Below, piece by piece: positions 33,686-40,409 of a stretch of 46,334 nucleotides of DNA (position 1 is the stretch's first letter; every line of letters starts with the position of its first letter). The notes beneath the pieces were generated by a model. That model made no database searches and had not been told where the DNA came from. It saw only the letters and a program-made list of their open reading frames with translations. The stretch lies in assembly GCA_964462945.1 (NCBI GenBank), contig CAYWZW010000041.1, positions 1-46,334 of the forward strand. The letters are read 5' to 3'. This stretch comes from GCA-020343675 sp964462945. GTDB lineage: Bacteria > Planctomycetota > Phycisphaerae > Sedimentisphaerales > Anaerobacaceae. A program made the position numbers and the translations under genes.

Positions 33686-33713
33686 ATTATAGCATTTTCC
33701 CCTGTCGGGTCAA
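33686..33713 (-). promoter_or_regulatory. Promoter of the candidate small RNA
   Basis: On the minus strand: TTGACC (33713-33708), 16-base spacer, TATAAT (33691-33686). The -10 is a perfect match. Confidence 0.7.
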
Positions 33714-33868
33714 CAAAAAAATCGGGAAAATAGCCGCAAAAAGGCCTTTTTAGCTTGAGAAGCCGTTCCAGCTTTCGAGACTCGGGCAAGAATGACGTGA
33801 CTTCTCGAAAAACCCTGCCTCGCTGCTGCAAGAGCACGGGACATCATCCCGATTTCTGAGCCTGAGCC

Positions 33869-35014
33869 TCAAATCTTGATGAACGTTTTCTTGCGATACA
33901 TCCACCACAGGATCAGCCAAACAACCGCAAATCCAGCCACGGCCTGAATAAAGGCATACCAATTCCCGGTGTATTTCTCCAGCCCGCCCACGAAAACCTC
34001 GCCAATATTCCGGAAATTGATCAGGTGAGTTGCCATATAGACCGCAATGGCGTTGGCTCCGATAACGACAAAGCCGAACGACCACTTTTTCAGACCCCAC
34101 ACGTCTATGACAAGGTAGAATATTGCCAGCAGCAGGTAGCAAAGGCCGCCCGAATAGAGCACGAATGAGCTTGTCCACAGGTGCTTGATGATCGGAAATG
34201 CCAGGCTCCAGACCTGCCCCAGTACCAGACAGCCGGCCGCGGCCCCCAGCAGCCACAAGACCTTCACCTTGTCGTTTTTGCCCGAACGCAGCAGGTGCCC
34301 CGCCATCACCCCAAGCATTACCGTGCAGGCGAACGTCATGCCGCTGAGGATCCAGGTGTAAGGCGGGTTGGTTCCGTCGATGAAGGGGCCGAGGATAAGC
34401 TGATCCACATAAATGGCGAAGTTCTCATCAGGCGTCAGGACGCCGGCGCCGTGATTGGGCACGGGGACCTTTACCATCAAGGCCCAGAACAAAAGCAGTA
34501 ACGCCGCCGTCACGCCGATCTGCCAGGTGAGCCGCAGATTGAGGATCAGGATGGCCGCGATGAGATACCCCGCCGCGATGGCCTGCAGGGTATTAGAGTA
34601 GATGTGCAGCTTCGAGAGGTCGTATTCTAACAGGTTCCCCTGGGCGATCATGCCTAACACAAAGAGAATGACCGTTCGCCTGATGACGTGCAGATGGAGC
34701 TTTTTCTTGCTGTCGCCGCGGTCGATGCGTTTCTGGAACGAGAACGGCATGACCACGCCGACGATGAACAGAAACAGCGGCATGATCAGATCTTCGAACC
34801 GGAACCCCTCCCATTTGACGTGCGTAAGCTGCGTCTTGATCCACGCCGTCACAGGGCAGTCGCACACCTCGTTCAGGCTGGCAAAGATCGCCCCCCCGCC
34901 GATAATCCAAAACATATCAAACCCGCGCAGCGCATCAATCGACATCACCCGCCTCTGCGCTTGCGCTGCCTGTTCACTATCCGGCACGCTCGTCTGCCCT
35001 TCGTCTATCATCAT
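33869..35014 (-). CDS. DUF5009 / heparan-glucosaminide N-acetyltransferase-like membrane protein
   Basis: 381 residues from ATG 35014 (tandem ATG at 35011). The frame remains open to 35143, but that would run through a tRNA-side repeat and into tRNA-Leu, so the longer form is rejected. MSIDALRGFDMFWIIGGG is the typical N-terminal motif of this group, followed by MPLFLFIVGVVMPFSF and about nine further hydrophobic helices; the C-terminus is WMYRKKTFIKI. Relatives move acetyl groups from cytoplasmic acetyl-CoA to sugars across the membrane; in polysaccharide-degrading bacteria they often sit near glycan loci. No ribosome-binding site is obvious, so the exact start is uncertain. Confidence 0.82.
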   Translation of the reverse strand: MMIDEGQTSVPDSEQAAQAQRRVMSIDALRGFDMFWIIGGGAIFASLNEVCDCPVTAWIKTQLTHVKWEGFRFEDLIMPLFLFIVGVVMPFSFQKRIDRGDSKKKLHLHVIRRTVILFVLGMIAQGNLLEYDLSKLHIYSNTLQAIAAGYLIAAILILNLRLTWQIGVTAALLLLFWALMVKVPVPNHGAGVLTPDENFAIYVDQLILGPFIDGTNPPYTWILSGMTFACTVMLGVMAGHLLRSGKNDKVKVLWLLGAAAGCLVLGQVWSLAFPIIKHLWTSSFVLYSGGLCYLLLAIFYLVIDVWGLKKWSFGFVVIGANAIAVYMATHLINFRNIGEVFVGGLEKYTGNWYAFIQAVAGFAVVWLILWWMYRKKTFIKI

Positions 35015-35102
35015 GTGATGTTGCGGCACATCGACCCCAAAGGACCGCTGGGGAATATGTTCTTCAATAGTCAATCGTAAATAGCCAATAATCAATATCG
35101 AC

Positions 35103-35186
35103 TGCCCAGGACAGGATTTGAACCTGCATGAGATTACTCTCACCAGCCCCTCAAGCTGGCGCGTCTGCCAATTCCGCCACCTGGGC
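35103..35186 (-). tRNA. tRNA-Leu (GAG anticodon)
   Basis: 84 nt. Acceptor arms GCCCAGG (35186-35180) and CCTGGGC pair fully, with A73 at 35103. Anticodon stem CCAGC/GCTGG encloses loop TTGAGGG, giving anticodon GAG. The long variable arm (TGAGAGTAATCTCA) and GGTTCAAATCC T-arm are typical of tRNA-Leu. CCA is not encoded. It precedes the acyltransferase gene on the same strand. Confidence 0.95.
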
Positions 35187-35457
35187 GCTTCGATTTACGA
35201 TTTACTCCGTCCAAAGAAGGCCGGATCTTCGATATTTACTATTTTCTATTGATTATTGGCCCCGCTTTCGCAGGGATGACGACATTATTCACGATTGATG
35301 ACTGCTTGTCAATTTTCATTTCGGGGGCGGGCAGAAGAATTATGCAGACAAGCCCAGGATGGCCGGATTAGCCCAAAAAGCTGCCTAAAAAAATATTGTG
35401 ATTTATTCCTACTTTTCCGAATTTTAATTGACTTTATCGCCTAATATACTAATATTT
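35187..35457. repeat. Gap filled with dispersed repeats
   Basis: Contains CGATTTACGATTTACT (35190-35206), TTCGATATTTACTATTTTCT and TTGATTATTGG (35228-35258), and the right arm of a GTCATTCCCGC-type repeat (CCCCGCTTTCGCAGGGATGA, about 35261). Another repeat copy on the other side of the tRNA gene is at 35063-35098 (AATCGTAAATAGCCAATAAT). The AT-rich end leads to the DUF2089 gene start. Confidence 0.65.
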
Positions 35458-35835
35458 ATGAATATGAAAAGAAGAATGCTTTCAACTTCGTGCCCTTGTT
35501 GTGGGCTGGCGATGCAGACGGCGGCGATGTCGTGCACCGCGTGCGGCGTCAAGATCGAAGGCAATTTCAGCGAGACATTTTTTAACAGGCTCGCTCCGGA
35601 GGACCAGCAATTCCTGGAGCAGTATCTATTGGCAGGTTTCAGCATCAAGGCGTTGGAGCAAAGCGGCCCGTTAGGATACGCCGCGATACGGTCCAGATTG
35701 GACCGGCTGATTGCAGACTACAGGAAGCTGATGAAAATGGACGCCCAGAAAAAGGCCGTCCTGGAGCAACTGCGAAAAGACGAAATCAGCGTGGCAGAAG
35801 CCAAAGAAAAACTGGAAAAACTTTCGGGAGATTAA
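35458..35835 (+). CDS. DUF2089 family zinc-ribbon protein, putative regulator
   Basis: 125 residues from ATG 35458 (MNMKRRMLSTSCPCCGL); ATG 35464 is also possible. N-terminal zinc ribbon CPCCG ... CTACG, then GNFSETFFNRLAPEDQQFLE and a helix-turn-helix-like part GPLGYAAIRSRLDRLIADYR, the DUF2089 pattern. The C-terminal tail (EISVAEAKEKLEKL) is a short SHOCT-like helix pair. DUF2089 proteins are thought to be transcription regulators; this is inferred from family context. It is followed after 3 bases by a SHOCT/DUF4190 membrane protein and then a zinc-ribbon membrane-like protein, forming a tight operon. No ribosome-binding site precedes the start; a TATACT box at 35445-35450 would place the transcript start at the ATG. 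Confidence 0.8.
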   Translation: MNMKRRMLSTSCPCCGLAMQTAAMSCTACGVKIEGNFSETFFNRLAPEDQQFLEQYLLAGFSIKALEQSGPLGYAAIRSRLDRLIADYRKLMKMDAQKKAVLEQLRKDEISVAEAKEKLEKLSGD

Positions 35836-35838
35836 GAG

Positions 35839-36711
35839 ATGGGAAACGCATCGAATATATCATCAGAAGAGGAACTGTTGCAGCTTCGCAACGAAGGCAA
35901 AATAACGCAGGACGAATATGAGGAATTACTTGCGACGCTGCGAAAAACCAGCAAGGCCGATTCCAGCCCGGTGGCTCAAGCACAATCGGAGCCGGTTCGG
36001 ACCTCCAGCTTGGCCATTGCATCTCTGATTCTGGCGCTGGCTCTTGGACCTATCGGCTTTATTCCTGCGGTAGTCTGCGGCCACGTTGCTCTGAGGAGGA
36101 TTGAACAGGACCCGCACCTTTCGGGCAAGGGTCTGGCCTTAGCGGGGCTGATCGCCGCATATACGATTTTCGGCCTGACGATTGTTCTGAGCGTTCCTGT
36201 TTTGCTTCCCATAATAGCCTATCGCGCGGCGGCCACGGGGCCGCCGAACGCTATTGAAACAACCGAGCTTAGACGATTTGCACTGGACAGCACAGAAGGG
36301 TTAATAACTCAGTCGGGCGTCGCAATTGATAAGACAGTTTCAAGCGACGGCCACGGCTCGCTTCGGATCGATGCAGCCGAACCAACAATAGTCCGCCTGT
36401 TTGAGACTGGCGATGTGGACATCGAATACGCGCGCTTGATTTATCAGGCTAAGATCCGAACCGAAGACGTGCGAGGTCCGGTCTATCTGGAAATGTGGTG
36501 CCATTTCCCCGGCAAGGGGGAGTTCTTCTCAAGGGGGCTTACCCAGATAAAGCAGCCTCTGACCGGCACTACAGACTGGACCACGGAAGAAATCCACTTT
36601 CTCTTGCACGATGAAGAGAATCCCGACAACATAAAGCTGAATCTGGTCATCGGCGGCAAGGGGACGGCGTGGATTGACGAAATCCGGCTGCTAAAAGGAA
36701 TATTGCAATGA
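35839..36711 (+). CDS. Membrane protein with SHOCT-like and DUF4190-like segments
   Basis: 290 residues; ATG is 3 bases after the DUF2089 stop, with AAGAG overlapping that stop. Residues 9-36 are a SHOCT-like helix pair (EELLQLRNEGKITQDEYEEL). Residues about 55-130 are DUF4190-like with two membrane helices (SLAIASLILALALGPIGFIP and LALAGLIAAYTIFGLTIVLS) around VVCGHVALRRI. Residues about 140-290 form a beta-rich domain outside the membrane that resembles a carbohydrate-binding-type sandwich (YLEMWCHFPGKGEFFS, ending GTAWIDEIRLLKG). The 3' end overlaps the next gene by four bases (ATGA). No enzyme motif seen; a sensor or scaffold role in this operon is only inferred. Confidence 0.75.
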   Translation: MGNASNISSEEELLQLRNEGKITQDEYEELLATLRKTSKADSSPVAQAQSEPVRTSSLAIASLILALALGPIGFIPAVVCGHVALRRIEQDPHLSGKGLALAGLIAAYTIFGLTIVLSVPVLLPIIAYRAAATGPPNAIETTELRRFALDSTEGLITQSGVAIDKTVSSDGHGSLRIDAAEPTIVRLFETGDVDIEYARLIYQAKIRTEDVRGPVYLEMWCHFPGKGEFFSRGLTQIKQPLTGTTDWTTEEIHFLLHDEENPDNIKLNLVIGGKGTAWIDEIRLLKGILQ

Positions 36712-37112
36712 AGGAATGTCGCGATTGCCAGGGCGTGGTGAGCGAACAGGCTCTGGCCTGCCCGCACTGTGGCGCCCCCTACCCGGCAAAAGAGAAATGG
36801 GATGGCTGGGGCTTCGAGTATAAATCGGGGATGAAACTTGCAGGGCTGCCTCTCGTGCACATTTCTTTCAAATATGCTCCCGGGCGCGGGCCGGTTCCGG
36901 CCAGGGGCATCATCGCCATCGGCCAGTTTGCGATTGGGATTGTCACCATCTCTCAGTTTGGAATCGGTGTTGTCAGTGTCAGCCAGTTCACCATCGCCGG
37001 ATTCGCACTGGCGCAATTTGCCGTAGCATACTCTTGCATCGCCCAGATGGGCCTATTCTTTGACAAAGGCTATGGGCAGCTTGTCCGGAACATTCTCGAG
37101 CTGATAGGTTGA
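36708..37112 (+). CDS. Zinc-ribbon protein with hydrophobic decapeptide repeats
   Basis: 134 residues, translationally coupled to the previous gene by an ATGA overlap. N-terminal zinc ribbon CRDCQG ... CPHCG, then about residues 65-115 made of roughly ten-residue units ending in QF: GIIAIGQFAIG, IVTISQFGIG, VVSVSQFTIA, GFALAQFAVA. The regular spacing suggests a small solenoid or a membrane hairpin rather than ordinary transmembrane helices. Family name not recognised with certainty. Context suggests it works with the DUF2089 and DUF4190-like proteins. Confidence 0.75.
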   Translation: MKECRDCQGVVSEQALACPHCGAPYPAKEKWDGWGFEYKSGMKLAGLPLVHISFKYAPGRGPVPARGIIAIGQFAIGIVTISQFGIGVVSVSQFTIAGFALAQFAVAYSCIAQMGLFFDKGYGQLVRNILELIG

Positions 37113-37191
37113 CAAGTCCAGCACAGACCCCCCTGCTGCTGCGAGCAGTTTCACAGCACGCTACTACTATATCATGATTGACTCTATGGCT

Positions 37192-37300
37192 TGTCATTCC
37201 CGCACCTGTTTTCGCAGGTGTAAACTTGTCCCCGCAAAAGCGGGGAGCGGGAATCCAGAACCGCTGGCATCCTGGATTCCGCATCAAGTGCGGAATGACA
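37192..37300. repeat. TGTCATTCCCGC palindromic repeat
   Basis: Outer arms TGTCATTCCCGC and TGCGGAATGACA, with inner hairpins (CACCTGTTTTCGCAGGTG, CCCCGCAAAAGCGGGG) and GAATCCAG / CTGGATTC. 109 bases between convergent genes. It is a different family from the GAGCGAAGCGAAG repeats. Confidence 0.8.
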
Positions 37301-37316
37301 ACCTACTGACAGACTG

Positions 37317-37997
37317 CTACGTGCCTCTGGCGTTGTTCCAGAGCAAAACATGCAACCGTTGGCAAAACGTAAAGCCGGTTTGCTTGCACAGACCGGCAAC
37401 CATCGGTGCTTTGGCCAGGAGTTCATCTCTCGTGGCTGCCTGGGGCATCAACATCACTTTGTCCCGATTGACGTTCCCCAGCCTATCTATCGTCTCTTCT
37501 ATCTCCGGCAGGTCGGCCTCGCAATCGACTACGAATTTCAACTGGTAGTTGTAATTGTCAATCAACTGCCTGAGAACGGCGATATCGAGCCTCGAATCCT
37601 CATGAATCGCCGCTGATTTCGCATCGTCCGGCACCGAATTGCTCAGTTTCGGGCTGATGCTCATTAAATCGCACGGCATATCCGGGATATATGCAATGCC
37701 CGCCGTTTCAATTGTGACGTGCTTGCCCGCCGCCTTGAGATCGCCTACCAACTGTGGCAGATCCGAATTGATCATCGGCTCGCCGCCGGTGACGACCACG
37801 AACCTGCAGGACCACCGCCGGACCTGCTCGACTATTTCAGCAACGCTGTACTGCCGCCCTGCTTCCTTGGCCCAGGCATACTTCGTATCGCACCATCGGC
37901 ATCGCAGGGGACAGCCCGCCAGGCGCACAAACACGCTGGGGACACCGGCCATGAACCCTTCACCTTGCAAAGAATAGAATATTTCGATTACCCTCAT
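37317..37997 (-). CDS. queE: 7-carboxy-7-deazaguanine synthase
   Basis: 226 residues from ATG 37997, chosen since MRVIEIFYSLQGEG is the family start; the frame is open 11 codons further into a repeat. Radical-SAM enzyme that converts CPH4 to 7-carboxy-7-deazaguanine in queuosine synthesis. The iron-sulfur motif CxxxCxxC is Cys29, Cys33 and Cys36 (AGCPLRCRWCDT), and VVVTGGEPM is the SAM-binding GGE motif. It lies downstream of queC on the same strand, with about 66 bases of repeat sequence between. Confidence 0.93.
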   Translation of the reverse strand: MRVIEIFYSLQGEGFMAGVPSVFVRLAGCPLRCRWCDTKYAWAKEAGRQYSVAEIVEQVRRWSCRFVVVTGGEPMINSDLPQLVGDLKAAGKHVTIETAGIAYIPDMPCDLMSISPKLSNSVPDDAKSAAIHEDSRLDIAVLRQLIDNYNYQLKFVVDCEADLPEIEETIDRLGNVNRDKVMLMPQAATRDELLAKAPMVAGLCKQTGFTFCQRLHVLLWNNARGT

Positions 37998-38051
37998 CGC
38001 ATGTTGTATATCGCACGGCGTATGTCGCATGTCGTACTTTATTATTCTATA

Positions 38052-38094
38052 CTTCGATGTTCGTTATTCAATATTGGATATTCGATATTCAATA
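38052..38094. repeat. ATTCGATATTCAAT repeat overlapping the queC 3' end
   Basis: TTCGTTATTCAATATTGG then ATATTCGATATTCAAT. The copy covers the queC stop codon and encodes its last residues. A second kind of repeat (GCATGTTGTATATCGCACGG, with ATGTCGCATGTCGTAC) at 37996-38036 fills the rest of the gap to queE. Confidence 0.8.
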
Positions 38095-38771
38095 GGGTCT
38101 TTCAGCCCTGCCTGAGCAAAGCCCCTCAACCTTAGCCTGCACGAGTCGCATCGGCCGCAGCTTCTGCCCTGCCGGTCCGGGTCGTAGCAACTGTGTGTCA
38201 GGGAATAATCGACGCCGAGCCTTGTGCCGGTTAGGATAATCTGTGCTTTTGTCATATCTATAATCGGCGTATGGATGCGGTATCGGCCTTTGCTTTCAAC
38301 GGCGGCTGCGGTGGCGAGGTTGGCCGTCTTCTCAAAAGCGGCGATGAACTCTGCCCGGCAGTCGGGATAGCCGCTGTAGTCGGTGGAATTGACGCCGATG
38401 AAAATGTCGAACGCACCTAACACCTCGGCCCAGGCGAGCGCGTAGCTCAAGAATATGGTGTTTCGAGCCGGCACGTATGTCGGCGGGATTTCGGTCGAGG
38501 AGTCCAAATCAGCCCTGTCTTTGGGTACCTCGACGGCCGAGTCCGTAAGGGCCGAGCCGCCGAACGCAGCCAAGTCAATGTCGATGATCCGATGTTCGGC
38601 TGCTCCGAGCGATTCGGCCACCTTCTTCGCGGCCTGGATTTCCAGCCTGTGGCGCTGGCCATAGGCGAAAGTCAAAGCATGGCACCGGAAACCCTTGCTG
38701 CGGGCTATAGCCAAAGTTGTAGTTGAGTCCATGCCCCCGCTCAGTAAGACTACTGCTTTTTTCCCGGCCAC
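38064..38771 (-). CDS. queC: 7-cyano-7-deazaguanine synthase
   Basis: 235 residues from a GTG at 38771, after GGGGGATA. ATP-dependent enzyme that turns 7-carboxy-7-deazaguanine into preQ0. The PP-loop is SGGMDS (11-16); the zinc site is HSCYDP...SCGRCDSC; PARNTIFLSYALAWAE and GVNSTDYSGYPDCR are family motifs. The C-terminus beyond GLKDP (IEYRISNIE) comes from the ATTCGATATTC repeat at 38052-38094 and is not a family feature. Transcribed with queE. A collapsed sulfatase remnant with a good promoter lies directly upstream and may now supply its transcription. Confidence 0.95.
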   Translation of the reverse strand: MAGKKAVVLLSGGMDSTTTLAIARSKGFRCHALTFAYGQRHRLEIQAAKKVAESLGAAEHRIIDIDLAAFGGSALTDSAVEVPKDRADLDSSTEIPPTYVPARNTIFLSYALAWAEVLGAFDIFIGVNSTDYSGYPDCRAEFIAAFEKTANLATAAAVESKGRYRIHTPIIDMTKAQIILTGTRLGVDYSLTHSCYDPDRQGRSCGRCDSCRLRLRGFAQAGLKDPIEYRISNIE

Positions 38772-38839
38772 CGGCTATCCCCCGTCAAAAAATCGTTCCA
38801 TGTCAACCATCGTTCGCCACAGAATTTCCCTCGAACGGT

Positions 38840-39087
38840 TCATTCGTTTCTCGGCCAGGGATATGCGTTCGAGCCCGCCCCATCCTCTACAGGCCCGGGA
38901 GGAAGCATCGCTTGCCATTTCAGCAGCTTCTCCGAAAGCCTGTCCACAGCATCCGGGTGCTGGACGGCAACATTGTCCAGCTCCGCCGGGTCAGCGGGAA
39001 TGTCATAAAGCTCGATGCGGCCGCTGCGGCTGTACCCAAAACAGCCAGGAATTGCCGCCTGTTCAGAACCTTCGCCTCAGATTCCAC
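38840..39087 (-). pseudogene. Sulfatase remnant (N- and C-terminal ends joined, out of frame)
   Basis: A GTG at 39087 with GGAGG upstream opens a Tat signal (NRRQFLAVLGTAAAAASS). About 20 codons on, the sequence switches to a different frame that encodes the typical end of a sulfatase: RIELYDIPADPAELDNVA, HPDAVDRLSEKLLKWQAMLP and GAGSNAYPWP, with stop at 38840-38842. The catalytic domain between is missing, so this is a deletion relic of an exported sulfatase gene of about 450-500 codons. Neither frame alone is recognisable as a full protein. This fits the glycan-related content elsewhere in the window. Confidence 0.75.
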
Positions 39088-39155
39088 CTAGTATCCTCCA
39101 TATCGCGGAATTCTTGGGTTTGGCAGTAAAATCGATTCCCAAAATGCCCGGTAAC

Positions 39156-39184
39156 ATTCTAACGAACTGCCCTTGACCTGTCAA
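39156..39184 (-). promoter_or_regulatory. Promoter upstream of the sulfatase remnant and queC
   Basis: On the minus strand: TTGACA (39184-39179), 17-base spacer, TAGAAT (39161-39156). A start near 39149 would read through the remnant into queC-queE. Confidence 0.65.
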
Positions 39185-39254
39185 AAGGCAACAAAACGCG
39201 AATTCCCGCAGACACAGCAGGGGCATGTTTTTGCTGCATAGCGATCCTTGCCGC

Positions 39255-39283
39255 TTGCGTGCAGCGAGCATTTGGATTATACT
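39255..39283 (+). promoter_or_regulatory. Putative queF promoter
   Basis: TTGCGT (39255-39260), 17-base spacer, TATACT (39278-39283), start near 39290, 25 bases before the queF ATG. The -35 is weak. Confidence 0.45.
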
Positions 39284-39314
39284 TTGAACACAGGATTCAC
39301 AATAGGGCCCAACC

Positions 39315-39668
39315 ATGGGTAAACGGGTAGAAATTGAATTGTTCGATAATCCGCGTCCCGAACGGGATTATTGTATCACGATCAGATGTCCGGAGTTTAC
39401 AAGTGTTTGCCCCCGAACAGGCCAGCCGGACTTCGGCGAAGTTGTCATCGAGTATTGTCCCGACAAACTGTGCATCGAGCTCAAGAGCCTGAAACTCTAC
39501 ATGCAAAGTTACCGTAACAAGGGGATTTTCTATGAGACCCTGACCAACGACATACTGGACGACTTGGCGGGTGTGTGCAGACCGCGATGGATGAAGGTGA
39601 CCTCGCGATTCACCCCTCGCGGCGGAATAACCACCGAGGTCGTCGCTGAACAGAAAGCGGAGAAATAG
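39315..39668 (+). CDS. queF: NADPH-dependent preQ0 reductase (7-cyano-7-deazaguanine reductase)
   Basis: 117 residues, the short YkvM-type form. It reduces the nitrile of preQ0 to preQ1, the next step after QueC. FTSVCPRTGQPDFGE holds catalytic Cys32 and Asp39, and ELKSLKLYMQSYRN is the family substrate-site motif with its Glu. It is divergent from queC-queE across about 230 bases that include the sulfatase promoter. The 28-base gap to the following zinc-ribbon gene suggests co-transcription. No queD or tgt gene is in the window. Confidence 0.95.
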   Translation: MGKRVEIELFDNPRPERDYCITIRCPEFTSVCPRTGQPDFGEVVIEYCPDKLCIELKSLKLYMQSYRNKGIFYETLTNDILDDLAGVCRPRWMKVTSRFTPRGGITTEVVAEQKAEK

Positions 39669-39695
39669 ACAAAGGTTTCATCAGAGGAGTGAAAA

Positions 39696-40199
39696 ATGGC
39701 GATCACATTTCACTGCGAGCATTGCGGCAAGAAGATAGAAGCGGCTGACACTGCCGGAGGCAAGTGGGGCAAGTGTCCGGCATGTCACAACAAACTCTAT
39801 GTCCCCAGTCCAGACGCCGACGAAGAGCTGAAGCTTGCGCCGCTTGATGAAAGCGACCTGGAAAGGGAAAAACGGCTCATGGCCGAAACACACAGGCTTA
39901 CCCAAGATATCCTGCAGGAAAGGGATATTCCGGAGGGCCCTCCTGAGCCTGCCGCGGCGATGTACGAGATGAGCGAGAAGGAGCTGATAAAAAACATCAT
40001 TCTGTACTTGCGGCAAATGGCGTACGGTGAATTGGACGAAGCCGAAAGAACAGCAGCATTGATAGCCCCTTTTCGTGCCCCGTCAGTGAAGATTATCGAC
40101 AGAATAGCCCTGAGCGAAATACCCGAACCTGAATTGGCTGATATTCCTCAGCAGATGCTCTCAGGTTCGATAAGGGCCTTGCGAAACAGAATAGGCTGA
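39696..40199 (+). CDS. Zinc-ribbon protein of unknown function
   Basis: 167 residues; ATG preceded by AGAGGAG. N-terminal zinc ribbon (FHCEHCGKKIEAAD ... KCPACHNKLYVP) of the kind common in planctomycete hypothetical proteins, then a Glu/Asp-rich linker and a helical C-terminal half (MSEKELIKNIILYLRQMA). No enzyme motif. Its place after queF is probably incidental. Confidence 0.75.
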   Translation: MAITFHCEHCGKKIEAADTAGGKWGKCPACHNKLYVPSPDADEELKLAPLDESDLEREKRLMAETHRLTQDILQERDIPEGPPEPAAAMYEMSEKELIKNIILYLRQMAYGELDEAERTAALIAPFRAPSVKIIDRIALSEIPEPELADIPQQMLSGSIRALRNRIG

Positions 40200-40409
40200 T
40201 TCGCAGAGCTCTTGAGAATCCGGCCAAGCACGTCCGAAAAAAAACACCCTCAGCCTGCACATCGGACCCGATTTTTTCGGGCCACGCAAAACGGAAGCCC
40301 ACCGAAGCCCTTCCATTTGGCCGTGATAGAACCGTTTCTTATGCTTTACGTAGGAATAATAAGCGACAACCTGATCGAACCTCAGACCGGACTTGGAGGG
40401 AAACTTACT

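Noticed and set aside
35015..35143. N-terminal extension of the acyltransferase
   Set aside because: It would read through a dispersed repeat and into the tRNA-Leu gene.
38695..39129. Plus-strand frame opposite queC and the sulfatase remnant
   Set aside because: The minus strand explains the sequence better (QueC start, sulfatase tail and Tat signal).
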